DNA from: Flaveria trinervia
Taxonomy: Eukaryota > Streptophyta > Magnoliopsida > Asterales > Asteraceae
DNA: 64,000 bases
NCBI GenBank assembly: GCA_025506515.1
Contig: CM046444.1
Coordinates: forward strand, 70,228,192-70,292,191
Direction of reading: 5' to 3'
Both the position numbers and the translations under genes were made by a program. Under the pieces are notes generated by a model. That model worked only from the letters and a program-made list of their open reading frames with translations. It did no database searches and was not told the origin of the DNA. The number at the start of each line of letters is the position of its first letter. Positions within the stretch are counted from its first letter, which is position 1. Below are positions 47,237 to 58,496 of this stretch, one piece after another.

Positions 47237-48490
47237 GTTAGCCTTCCCTGGATGATACCGGATTTCACAATCGTAGTCACTAAGAAGCTCTACCCAGCGT
47301 CACTGTCGCATATTGAGTTCCTTCTAATCCAGAATATGTTGAAGGCTTTTATGATCTGTGTAGGTGATGCATTTGGTTCCATACAGGTAATGCCTCCATA
47401 TTTTGAGTGTGAATACTACAGCGCCCAACTCAAGATCATGAGTTGTTTAGTTCTTTTCGTGCACCTTAAGTTGTCGCGAAGCGTAGGCAATCACCTTATC
47501 TTTATGCATTAGTACACATCCCAACCCTTGATGCGAAGCATCACAGTATACCACAAAATCGTCAGTTCCGTCTGGGAGGGACAATATCGATGCATTACAC
47601 AGCTTATCTTTCAGCGTTTGGAATGCTTGTTCTTGTGCATGTCCCCAATCAAACTTCTTGTCTTTCTGAGTCAAAAATGTCAACGGTTGAGCGATCTATG
47701 AAAAGTTCGCGATGAAACGACGATAGTATTTGGCCAATCCTAAGAACTGTCGTATCTCTGAAGGTGTCTGGGGCGTATCCCATTTCTTCACCGCTTCAAT
47801 CTTGCCGGGATCTACATGAATCCCGTCCTTGTTAACCACATGACTCAAAAACTTCACTTCTCGCAGCCAGAATTCACACTTCAAGAACTTGGCGAAAAAT
47901 TTCTCTTCCCTTAACAGTTCCAGTATTGCCCGAAGGTGTTCTTCATGATCCTCTTTCGATCGGGAGTAGATAAGTATATCGTCTATGAATACGATCACAA
48001 ACTTATCCAAGTAAGGTTTACACACCCGATTCATCAGGTCCATAAACACAGCTAGTGCGTTAGTCAATCCGAACGGCATGACCAAGAACTCATAGTGCCC
48101 ATAACGAGTTCTAAACGCTGTCTTCGGTATGTCCTCCTCAAAAACCCTTAGTTGATGATATCCAGAACGAAGTTTGATCTTCGAGAAATACGAAGCTCCC
48201 TGTAACTAATCAAATAGGTCGTCGATCCTGGGGAGAGGATACCGATTCTTCACATTTAACTTGTTCAACTCACGGTAGTCGATGCACATACGGAACGACC
48301 CATCCTTCTTCTTGACAAATAAGACCGGTGCTCCCCAAGGCGAGTGACTCGGCCAAATAAAACCCTTCTCCAGTAGTTCCTGTAACTGGCTAGATAACTC
48401 TTGCATTTCAGATGGTGCCAACCGATACGGTGTCTTTGCTATCGGTTTAGCTCCAGGAACCAACTCAATACGAAATTCCAACTATTGTGG
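47237..48490 (-). pseudogene. Gypsy-3 reverse transcriptase and RNase H, broken by single stops
   Basis: [21 protein letters not shown] and [10 protein letters not shown] (48206-48481), then a TAG stop in place of Gln after IDDLFD, the palm with [10 protein letters not shown] (47696-48085, both Asp intact), [12 protein letters not shown], and a stop before IAQPLTFL. RNase H: VVYCDASHQGLGCVLM (47447-47683), a stop, [18 protein letters not shown] and [10 protein letters not shown], then two more stops before DALSRKE. The breaks are mostly single-base stops rather than frameshifts, so the copy was recently coding. Confidence 0.9.
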
Positions 48491-48634
48491 AGGAGGCAAA
48501 CCAGACAATCATCAAGAAATACATCTGGGTAATCCCGCACTACAGGATATCTACCAATTTCTGCTCCTCTTCTTTCTTTTCCATCACATGAGGCAGAAAA
48601 GCGTAGCACTGTTTTCGTAAACTCCAGCGTGCTT

Positions 48635-50432
48635 TCATGCAGGAATAAGCTTTAAGTTTCTCCTCGGTCGTTCTCCTTGAATTCTGAGTACTTCTCCGTC
48701 TAACATTGGGATTCGCACTACCTTGTCCTGACATACAATCTCAGCTCCGTGTTTCGATAACCAATCCATTCCCACAATCACGTCAAAACTTCCTAAATCA
48801 AAGGGTATCAAGTCTATATCGAAGGCGTGGTTCTTCAATATTATCGAGCACTTTCTAATAATCTCGTCGGCCTGAACAACCCTACCATTGGCCATTTCTA
48901 CAGAGTAGCTAGTTTCTAGCCTACTAGGACTCAAATCAAGTAATTGCACAAACTCAGAAGATATAAAGCTATTGTCGGCTCCAGTGTCAAATAATACAGA
49001 TGCAAAGTGATTATTGAGTAAGTGCGTACCCATGAAAACATTCGGGTCCTGACGGGCATCGTTGGCTCCAATGGCAAAAGCACATCCCCGAGTCGTATTC
49101 CCTTGGTTTGTTGGGCCTTGATTTCCAGCTATAGCCATCACCTGTTGCTGGTTGTTCGCTTGTTGACCCGGTGCCCGATTCAGTTTGGGGCACATGTTTC
49201 TATAGTGATCAGGGCTTCCACACTCATAACAGCCCCTGGCATTCCCGGCGGGGTTAACCGCGTTGACTAGTGCAACCATATTCGGCGCTGTTCTGCAGTC
49301 TCTTGCTAAATGCCCCGGGCGTCTACAGTTCGCGCACACCCGGCACGGCATAGCTGGGGGATGATGAAAGTTGCACCTATCACATTTGGGGTGCGGACCC
49401 ACATATTCTCGCCTGCCCTGGGTCACGGCCACAAAATTTCTGGTTGTCTTGGCTTTTTTCTCAAATTTTGGGGCACTCGATCGGCTGGTTTCCCCAACAT
49501 CTTTCCTTTTCTCTGCTCCCCTACCCAATACCCCTGTTCTCACCATCTCATCTGTTAGAGCGCCAGCCTTCAGAATTGCGCTCTGGATAGTAGGAGGAGC
49601 AGCTGCGGTTACCATTGCCCAGATTTGAGGCGCAAGCCCCCAAATATACCTCTCTATCCTTTTTGATTCCGGGGTGACCAGATGCGGAACCAATCTTGCT
49701 AGCTCGTGAAAATGATCGGTGTAAGCCGCGTGCCCAGCCCCCACCATAGCATGATTCCAGAACTCATGCTCAAGTTTTTACATCTCGTTGTGAGGACAGT
49801 ACTCCTTGGTGATTAGGGCTTTGAACTCATCCCACAACATTTGCATCGCTGATTCTCTTCCCCTAGCCTGTATCTGAGTGTTCCACCAAGTTAGTGCCTT
49901 GCCCTACAGTGAGCACGTGGCATACTTGATCCTTTGGCTGTCGAGGCATTCGCTGATGTCAATCACTGCCTCCATATTTTCAAGCCATCTAGTCAGGGCT
50001 ATGGCTCCACCTTTGCCATCAAACTCTCTCGGTTTACAAGCCACAAATTCCTTGTATGAACATCCCCGTCTAGCATTCACAACCCCGTCTAGCATTCACA
50101 ACCCCGGTCTCATTAGCAATCCCCGTTTCATTACCGGTTGTACCACCATTCCCGGTCTCCTGATTGCTTTCATTCCCCGTCGGGTTCCCATTATCCTCGT
50201 TATCATTGCCACCATCCCCGTGGGGGTGGTGATTCTGAAGAGCATCGCTCACTTGGGCCACGATAGTCGAATCAGTGCTGGGCAATTAGGCTGCCATATG
50301 AGAGTTTCCTGTACCCTGATTTTCGTTGGTAGCACCATCTCTTGTCCTTGGTACTCTACCTCTGCCACTGCCTCTGCCCCTCGGGGCTTCACTTCCGCCA
50401 CTGTTGTTGCGGGTAACTCTTCAAGGCGGCAT
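48635..50432 (-). pseudogene. Gypsy-3 Gag and protease, broken by stops
   Basis: The start codon (50430-50432) is followed by a TGA as the fourth codon. The Asn/Gly-rich N-terminal region then changes frame. The Gag domain (49904-50095: FDGKGGAIALTRWLENMEAV) ends in a stop, and a second stop lies at about 49780 in the same frame. The open stretch 48635-49747 continues the Gag domain and carries two zinc-knuckle parts (CANCRRPGHLARDC and CYECGSPDHYRNMC) and the protease LFDTGADNSFIS with D-T-G, then GMDWLSKHGAEIVCQDK. A 19-bp local duplication sits at about 50068-50104. Confidence 0.9.
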
Positions 50433-51011
50433 GTTCTAATCACAAGAATAATAAACACATAAGTTTTAACCATTGCAAGGCACACTATCCATGTCACATT
50501 AAGGTCTAACATTCTGGGTTAATACCATAGTTATGGTTGTCACACATCACATACAAATCGTGTAATTCTCACACCATGTATAGGTAATGTCCAAACAGTA
50601 GTCCATCATAATAATGGCATATCCATGCATGAAATCAAGTTTAGTCTAGTGGAGGTTGTTATTTCCTCCTCTCTCGAGGTCTCAGACATAACCTCCTCGG
50701 GGTAAATCCCAGTGTCTAAGGTCAAGCACAATAGCATGATCTATGAAGATCTGTTCGGGTTCAATACCTGGATTGATAAAAAAAACTCGGTGTGCAAAGG
50801 GAAACGGAAGATCCGATAGAATCATCCCATAAAAAGTGAGCACAAGGGCTCCCTCACAGGGTGAAAAGATCACGAAACAGATAGATAAACGAACAAGTAA
50901 TGAGGAACACGTATGAGATATAAAATGCACACAACCCTCGCATGCAAATCTACATGAAGGTTCCTAGGTTATAGTCTAGGTCAAGTGTATTGCCTAATTA
51001 TCTATAACCAA

Positions 51012-51025
51012 TGGCTCTGATACCA
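51012..51025 (-). other. Primer-binding site of Gypsy-3
   Basis: TGGTATCAGAGCCA on the minus strand, perfect match, three bases from the 5' LTR edge at 51029. Confidence 0.93.
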
Positions 51026-51028
51026 GTC

Positions 51029-53594
51029 TGTCACACCCCCGCTAAGAGCGGAAACACGGGGGCGTAACGAGACGGGATCGTCATAACACATGGTAAATGA
51101 TAGAGATGCAATATAATAAATGATAACAAGCATGTCATGACAACACCCGACAACAAGGGGACTTGTGTCGTGTTTAGTCAATGTTCACGTCAACATAGCC
51201 ATAAGCATACGCAACCAAATGATCACACAAATACGAATATCAACATTGTAATGTATTTTTCCCACAACCCGGGAACAAGTAACAAAAGAGTAATTGTTGA
51301 TTAAAACAGACTACATCAAATGTTTTCAAAATGACAATTTTAGCCCGGAAATGCATCCTAGGGTCTCCACTAAGGCAGCACACCTAGATCTTTAGCTAGC
51401 ATGATCACCTGAAAAGATATGCTCAAAATGGTCAACAAAATTGTTGGTGAGCTCGCAGGTTTAAATGTAAATAAGTATTGATGTTGTATAAAGTTGTTGC
51501 AGAATACCATGCATACAGTTATAAGTAAGAAAAATCACATGACAAGAGCTTTACAACCAAACCTAACGACGCACACAAAGAATCTTGTCGGAATATATTC
51601 ACCCAAGGCCCGTTCCTGGCATCTGTTGGTACTAACTAGTATACCAACACGAGGATGGGGGTGTCAACCCAAGTAGTACTACCAATACCTATCCGTCGGT
51701 TCCCACACTGGAATTAAATGCTTGTAAGAAAGAACCACAAAGCAGACTCAAGCATGTATCAGATAAGTACTCGCAAAAAAGTAGCACGTTGATTTCAAGT
51801 ATGTAAATTGTATGTATGATGTACAGCATGAAAAGTGGGTGAGCATACTTTTCCCCCAAGTTTGTAAATGATTGAAAAGTTGTATAAGCATAAAAAGGTG
51901 CCACGAAACTCACATGTTAAGTGGTAAGTATGAAGGATCAAGTTCCTAACGGTTGAATGTAATGAACAGTCAAACACCTATTGACAGTTATTGTTTAGCA
52001 TAAATGATATGTATAAAGCAAGTAGTAATGTTTGGTCTGTTCGGGTTGTATCGGTTCGGTCATGGGTAACACACACACAAGCGGACACACGTATCAGACC
52101 TTATGTAGATCCAAGTATTAACAGTAGTCGTCATTGCTAATGACATCCGTATGAAGATCCCATTGTTATAAAAGATAGTACTTGTTAAATATTTGTAGTC
52201 CCAAATGGATTATCGATAATTGTAAAAAGTTAGGTTGATTTAAATTGAAATAGTATGCGCTTGTTGATAGCGTTGACTTTAATCTTTGTGGTCAAGCAAT
52301 GACACTTTTACTGACGTTACCTCATCATCACGAGACATTCAGGAAGAGAATTCACACATACACGCATCATCAGTCACACAACAGGACCAGACGCTCAACT
52401 CAACACTCCCTTCGTACGAATCAACCTTCAATCGTACAAATCAGCTTCATTGGCACGATTGAACTTTCATTCGTACGACTGGCATTCAGTCGTACCACAC
52501 AACACCCAATCGCACGACTTAACCTCCATACGCACGAATCAACCGTCATTCTTATGATTCAGCTTCATTCGTACGAGTGAACCTTCATTCGTACAGTTGG
52601 CCTTCAGTCGTGCGATACATGCACAGTCGCATGCATTCATTCGGTCGTAGGACTCAATCGCACACCACACTCATCCGCATTGACTCTATCGCACATAAGA
52701 CTCATCTGCATTGACTCAGTCGCACGACTTACCCAGTCGCACGACTTACCCAGTCGCACGGCTTAATCGCATGACAGACCCAGTCGCACGGCTTAATCGC
52801 ATGACAGACCCAGTCGTCTGAACTGCAGGTTCGCGACTGCTGAAGTGTAGAGCAGCCTTCAGCGGCCCTGAGCACGGGTTTTACACCACATGGACTTCCA
52901 GAATCATACAACAAACACACACGAATAAGAAGCACACGCAGAAAGTCATCACACACACCCACATGACCTCTTGTGTTCGGGTTGACCCGAACACCCGAAA
53001 CCCTAGAAATGGGCAGCAGTAAAATGAGCAAGAAATGGACAACCAAGGTCATCTACCTGCAAGGATGGAGTAGACTAGGTTGTAGATGACGTCTAGATGA
53101 CGAAAACGAGACCAAATGGAGCGTTTTTTGTGCAAAAGTGCAGAAGATAGGTGGTGAAGAAGAAAATGGAGAAGTGAAGAAGATGAAGAAAATGGCTGGG
53201 AATGGGGTTTTTATACCCATCCCAAGTTTGCAAAATGTTAATTTTAGTCCCTGCACTTAGCCCCCGAGTTTCCAAAGTTTGTTTCGGTTGAAAACGACTT
53301 TAAGCGTGCTCGTTATTTTGATGTTAAAAGTGTGTTTAATGGTAATTAATAACTTAAAATGGGTTTATTAATGACATTAGTTATAATTAAAAGTGATGTA
53401 TTTGGTGATAATGGTGATGAAATTTATAAAAGGTTTAGGCTTAGCACACGTTCATGAAGGAAGTACAGGCACAAGGGTAATAAAGCAAACATGATTTCTA
53501 TAATAGGAGTTCATGAAGAAGAGGAAGAATAATTAAGAATAATTTTGATGGTTAATTATGTTGTTTGACGGACCTTAAGGTGACGGATGTCACA
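51029..53594 (-). repeat. Gypsy-3 5' LTR
   Basis: 2566 bp, with the same ends as the 3' LTR. It is about 50 bp longer, mainly through extra copies of CCAGTCGCACGACTTAC and of CGGCTTAATCGCATGACAG (about 52725-52815). TATA box at 53208-53215 on the minus strand. Confidence 0.93.
52395..52830. repeat. TCGTACGA / TCGCACGACT motif array in the right Gypsy-3 LTR
   Basis: Counterpart of 44500-44905. It lies 380-810 bp downstream of the TATA box on the minus strand, so it is probably transcribed as part of the leader. It has local tandem duplications not found in the left LTR. Confidence 0.88.
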
Positions 53595-55019
53595 GCATTG
53601 ACTTTACTCATCCGTATTTGTCAATGCTCATCCGCATTTCTCTTACTTAATGGTCAATGCTCTTCCGCATTAGTTGTTCATCCGCATTTCCCCAATACTC
53701 ATCTGCATTTCCCCAATACTCATCTGCATTAACTTAGTGGTAAATGTGCATCCGCATTAACTGTTCATCCGCATTTCCCCAATACTCATCCGTATTGACT
53801 TACTTAGTGGTAAATGCTCATCCGCATTATCTATTCATCCGCATTTCCACAATACTCATCCGCATTGACTTACTTAGTGGTAAATGCTCATCCGCATTAA
53901 TTATTCATCCACATTTCCCCAATACTCATCCACATTGACTTACTTAGTGGTAAATGCTCATCCGCATTAACTGTTCATCCGCATTTCCCCAATACTCATC
54001 TGCATTGACTTACTTAGTGGTAAATGCTCATCCGCATTAACTGTTCATTCGCCTTTTTCCAATACTCATCCGCATTGACTTACTCAGTGATAAATGCTCA
54101 TCCGCATTAACTGTTCATCCGCATTTCCCCAATACTCATCCGCATTGACTTACTTAGTGGTAAATGCTCATCCGCATTAACTGTTCATCCACATTAAGTG
54201 TTCATCCGCATTTCCCTAATACTCATCCGCATTGACTTACTTAGTGGTAAATGCTCATCCGCATTAACTGTTCATCCGCATTTCTTTTGAACACTTGGGC
54301 AGATTCTAAAACTCAGACATATGAACTACTATTTGGGCGTATGAGCAGCCTAGGGCACACTATTCATCAAGTTCAATCCCTAAATTTCATCTTTCATGTT
54401 CTAAGCTTAAATATTACAATCTAAGCCTTAGAAACACAACCATAACATCAACAAGCATGAATATAGCCCACAATCACACCATACCCGCAACATGCACAGA
54501 GTCATTCATACGGGTATAAAACCCAGCTTTATAAACACATAAGTTCATGCATTTCCAGCCCTAAAAATTAGTTAAAACATGTAAAAGAGGGGTTCTAGAA
54601 CTCACCTTTACAGCTCTTGAGTATGGCTTCTTCCAAACTCGTTTGCAAGTTGAGTTCAACCGCATAAAAACCCACCAAAAACATACCCGAACACATACAA
54701 ACACACATAAGCATAAACCTGAGGATATGACCAGTCAAGAACATCATAAACACACGAATTCTTACCTTGAATTTGCACTTTTCTTTCTGTTCTTCAAGTT
54801 ACCCGAGAGTTTCTGCTCTCTTTCCTTCTCTCTCTAAAATATCCGAGGATTATGAGTGAAGAGAGGGTAATGGGTGGCCATCACCTTTATTCACTAACCT
54901 TTCAAAGATTTTGTCCTTTTTGTCACTTTTAACCCCTATACTTGGGTTTTATTTCTTTTCCTTCTTTTTCTTCACTTTATTCCTTTGTTTGGGTCTTCCA
55001 AAAATAACCGGGTGTTACA
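53595..55019 (-). repeat. Gypsy-1b 5' LTR, remaining part with expanded array
   Basis: Resumes the Gypsy-1 LTR after Gypsy-3. The motif array 53600-54290 contains about eight units of roughly 75 bp (CTCATCCGCATTGACTTAC, TTAGTGGTAAATGC, TTAACTGTTCATCCGCATTT, CCCCAATA), more than in Gypsy-1a. It ends CCGGGTGTTACA at 55019. Confidence 0.9.
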
Positions 55020-55679
55020 CGACCACCACCACTAAATCCGTCGCCACCAACCAAAACAGAAACCTCTAACCCACCCACCCAGTGTCGTCTCCCTCCCACT
55101 CTCATTTCAGACACCACCGCCGCCACTAGATCCGCCGCTAGCTCCCACCCACCATTTCAGCCCCATGGGTAAACAACCACCATCACAACCATTTTGTCTA
55201 ACGACACCCATTCAACGACACCATTAGCATTAATACCAAACAAACATTCAGTCCCTTTGTAGTTAGGGATTCTTGATATTAGGGCTTGTCGGCAATGATG
55301 GTTCGATGGAGATAAATTGGCAGTGGATGCGGTGATGTTGGTGATGATGCGATGATGGTGGTGGTGGTGGTGATGGTCAAATGATGATAGTGGTGGCGGA
55401 GATTGTTGGTGGGTGGTGGATGGTTTGTTGAACATTAGAATTTTACAGGGGATGAATGTCAATGATGATGGTGATGAGATTACAAAAAATGTGATGCGTT
55501 AATGACCGGCAATGATGGCCGATGGTGATGGTCGGCAGCGTGGCTGGTGGTGATGGTCGGCGGCGGTGAGCGGTGGTGATGGTCGACGGCGGTGGTCGGT
55601 GGTGATGGTCGACGGTGGTGGTCGGTGATGACTGGCGGTCATGGTAGGAGGTGGTGTAATTCAATATATGTGTGTGTGT

Positions 55680-55727
<48 letters not shown>

Positions 55728-55740
55728 TGTGTGTGTTTAG
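55020..55740. repeat. Low-complexity region: CCACC/GATGGTGG repeats and a (TG)n microsatellite
   Basis: CCACC-rich sequence, then GATGGTGGTGG runs (55320-55400), a degenerate 20-bp unit of the type GGTGGTGATGGTCGACGGC (about 55500-55630), and a TG repeat (about 55668-55738). Predicted His/Pro-rich proteins here are artefacts of the repeats. Confidence 0.75.
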
Positions 55741-55768
55741 AGAGAATGATATATAAATATATTATTTT

Positions 55769-55990
55769 AATTAAATTTCATAAATAGTCCCTCTAGTTAC
55801 ACAAATAGTCTTATAATGTGAAAAGGCTAAAATACCATTGAACTTAATAGAAAATCTAACATCTGTTAGTTTTAATACTCAACCTTATTATATAATTTAA
55901 TGAGTACTTAAACCTGTTACTTTTTTTGCTTAATACCCAAACCTATTATTTGTATTAACCATAGGGACTATTTATGTATTTAACTTAATA
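55769..55990. mobile_element. Foldback/MITE-like element of about 220 bp
   Basis: Ends form an inverted repeat of about 30 bp with a perfect 14-bp core: CATAAATAGTCCCT at 55779-55792 and its inverse at 55963-55976. The inside is AT-rich and non-coding. The target duplication is unclear. It may be a MITE or a foldback repeat. Confidence 0.45.
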
Positions 55991-56034
55991 TTTATTAAAA
56001 GAAATACAAAATTAAACTTGTTTTGGTAACTAAC

Positions 56035-57600
56035 TGTTAAAATATATGGATAGTTCAATTCAATAACAAACATATTAATATGATTTAGTTCTAATATGAT
56101 ATTATTTTTTTTGTTGTCTCATGTAAACATGATTAATTGGCTAGATATTTGGTTGATGAGCTGAATTCATGCATTGGGCTTATTGTTTATGGGCTAGTAG
56201 GTTTGTGGATGCTATGTTGAAGCCTTGGACTAGAGTTGGCCCATTAATGGGTCACACGTATTGTTTTTTATATAAAAAACGAGAGGAGCTCATCAAGATT
56301 TTAGTTTTTATCATCTCACCTTCTCCAATTCATCAAGAGAATTTCTTACTTGATTATTAATGGAAAATCCCTGAGACACGAGTTTGTCTTCTTCGTCTAA
56401 TCTGTTAGGTCTTTAATTCCTTGATTTGTAATGTTTCATTCTAGATTGTCACTGAATCATGATTAGTGAGTATTAGGTTGAGAGTTTGTAGCCTCATCGA
56501 TTGTCATTAATCTTAATGAGATTGTTACATCATCAAATTTCAATGTGGTCTTTAAGTTAGAATAACTTTAATGAACAATATTAAATTTGTTGCAACTGTT
56601 AATCACAGAACATTTTCTTCTTGGTTTTTTTATATACATTGCTCAACTTATGTTTTTCATAGTGTTCATAAGGGTCCATATAGGAGAAAAAGTAAACACC
56701 ACTAGTTGTTTTGTTTATAGTGGACTATGTCGCCTTACATATTTTCAAATCACTTGGGGATGTGTTGTTTTTTTTTTTAAAAATGAAATGAATTTCTTTG
56801 AAAAAACAAAGTTTTTTTAAATGATAGTTTGCTTTATTAATTTTGGTAAAGTTTGGTTTTTGGAGAATGAGTTGTATATGATTCACAAGACTAGATGTCT
56901 TAAGTTGGTTGTGTTTGTTATGATTGCTTATTGAGCATGTGCCTAGGATAGTCCTTCAAAGTGTTGTTTACACATTGTTGTCAATCATCAAACAAAAGCC
57001 TGATGAATTTTTTTTATGTTTCAAAAGAACTGTTGTCTGTATTGATAAAAGAGATTTGATATATGTTTTTTAAGTTGTTTTAAAACAATTAAATGTGCTT
57101 AGTTTATTGAATTGAGGGGATGTTGAAATATATGGATAGTTCAATTCAGTGACAAACATATTAATATAATTTAGTTCTAATATGATTTTTTTTCTGTCTC
57201 ATGTAAACATGATTAATAGGCTAGATATTTGGTTGATGAGCTGAATTCATGCATTGGGTTTATTGCTTATGGCCTAGTAGGTTTGTGGATGCTATGTTGA
57301 AGGCTTGGACTAGAGTTGGCCCATTGATGGGTCACACATATTGTTTTTTATATAAAAACCCGAGAGGAGTTCATCTGATTTTAACTTTTATCATCTCACT
57401 TTCTCCAATTCATCAAGAGAATTTCTTAACTGATTATTAATGGAAAATCCCTAAGACACGAGTTCGTCTTCTTCATCTAATCTGTTAGGTCTTTGATTTT
57501 TTGATTTGTAATGTTTCATTTCAGATTGTCATTGAATCATTGATTTGTGAGTATTAGGTTGAGAGTTTGTAGCCTCTTTGATTTGTTTAAACTCTTTGTA
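56035..57600 (+). mobile_element. Short non-coding LTR element (TRIM/LARD-like)
   Basis: Two direct copies of about 470 bp at 56035-56505 and 57121-57590, both starting TGTT(A/G)AAATATATGGATAG, flank about 600 bp without coding sequence. A polypurine tract (ATTGAGGGGA, 57111-57120) lies directly before the second copy. A TATA box is at 56269-56276 and 57349-57356. The copies diverge abruptly after GTTTGTAGCCTC. No clear PBS follows the first copy. It is a non-autonomous or deleted element; ends on the right are approximate. Confidence 0.65.
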
Positions 57601-57769
57601 ATCTTGTGAAGTTTTGAATTATAAATTTATCATAGATTCAATGTTTGAATCTATAAGTTGTTCAAGGTCCTGCGTTTGATTTTGTTTGATACATGACACT
57701 AACATAGGCTTCAAAATAAAACTAAATCATAAACATGATTTTGGGTATTCTACCTTTGAAGAAATTGAA

Positions 57770-58481
57770 GATTTCAATATTATTGAAGTTGAAGACTTGA
57801 AGCACGAAATCAATAAAAATATTAGTCTAGGGTTTATATTGTAATTATTTTTATTGCTAGACTAGTATAAATATTAGCACATATTATCATTGTAAAGGGT
57901 GAATAATTCACCACTTGTTAGGGTGAATTAGGTCCATCACCAACATCATATCGTCATCCTTCATGGATGATGATTTCAACAACATATCAATAAACATCAA
58001 ACATTAAACATATTGTGTTTATCATGTTCATCATTATTATATTTTAGCATCTAATCATTCAATTTTTATTACTATCAATATGAATCCTAAGATCCATGCT
58101 CATTGTTCCCGTTCATATCGGGAACACACAGATTTCCAATATTATTGAAGTTGAAGATTTGAAGAACAAAAGCAACAAAAATATTAGTCTAGGATTTATT
58201 TTGTAATTATTGTAATTGCTAGATTAGTATAAATAGCAACATATATCATCCATGTAAAGGTGAATAAATTTCCACCAAGTGTGGGAATTAGTTCCATCAC
58301 CAACATCATATCATCATTCTTTATTGATTATGATTTCATCATCAAATCAATAAACATCAATAATTAAACACTTTTTGTATTCATCATTATTATTATTTTA
58401 GCATCAAATCATCAAGTTTTGTATTATCAATATGAATCCTAAGATCCATGCTTATTTTTCCGTTCATATTGGGAACACACA
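57770..58481 (+). repeat. LTR sequence in direct tandem duplication
   Basis: 57770-58130 and 58131-58481 are near-identical and head to tail, each ending GGGAACACACA. Each has a TATA box (57866-57873; 58228-58235). Only the second is followed by a PBS. The true LTR start is probably left of 57770. Confidence 0.75.
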
Positions 58482-58483
58482 AT

Positions 58484-58496
58484 TGGTATCAGAGCC
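58484..58496 (+). other. Primer-binding site of the second small LTR element
   Basis: TGGTATCAGAGCC, a perfect Met-tRNA match, two bases after the LTR end. Confidence 0.9.

Larger units (their letters stand above)
43151..53594 (-). mobile_element. Gypsy-3, complete nested Ty3/gypsy chromovirus
   Basis: 10,444 bp, LTRs at 43151-45666 and 51029-53594, flanked by a 5-bp target duplication GCATT (43146-43150 and 53595-53599) inside the motif array of the Gypsy-1b LTR. Minus-strand order is LTR, PBS, gag, protease, RT, RNase H, integrase, chromodomain-like end, polypurine tract, LTR. In the first 215 aligned LTR bases I count 4 mismatches. It is therefore among the younger insertions here, yet its frames carry many stops. 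Confidence 0.94.
21949..55019 (-). mobile_element. Gypsy-1b, host element carrying the nested insertions
   Basis: A Gypsy-1 family copy on the minus strand, now split in four pieces. These are 21949-22728 (LTR stub and end of pol), 35018-35099 (integrase part), about 39388-43150 (RT, protease, gag, PBS, first part of the 5' LTR) and 53600-55019 (rest of the 5' LTR). Compared with Gypsy-1a, the segment equivalent to about 3190-4765 is absent. Copia-1, Copia-2 and Gypsy-3 lie inside it. The 3' LTR is reduced to about 20 bp. Confidence 0.8.

Noticed and set aside
49878..50462. 194-codon plus-strand frame
   Set aside because: Antisense to Gypsy-3 gag.
55157..55664. His/Pro/Thr-rich proteins on the minus strand
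   Set aside because: Produced by GATGGTGG-type low-complexity repeats.
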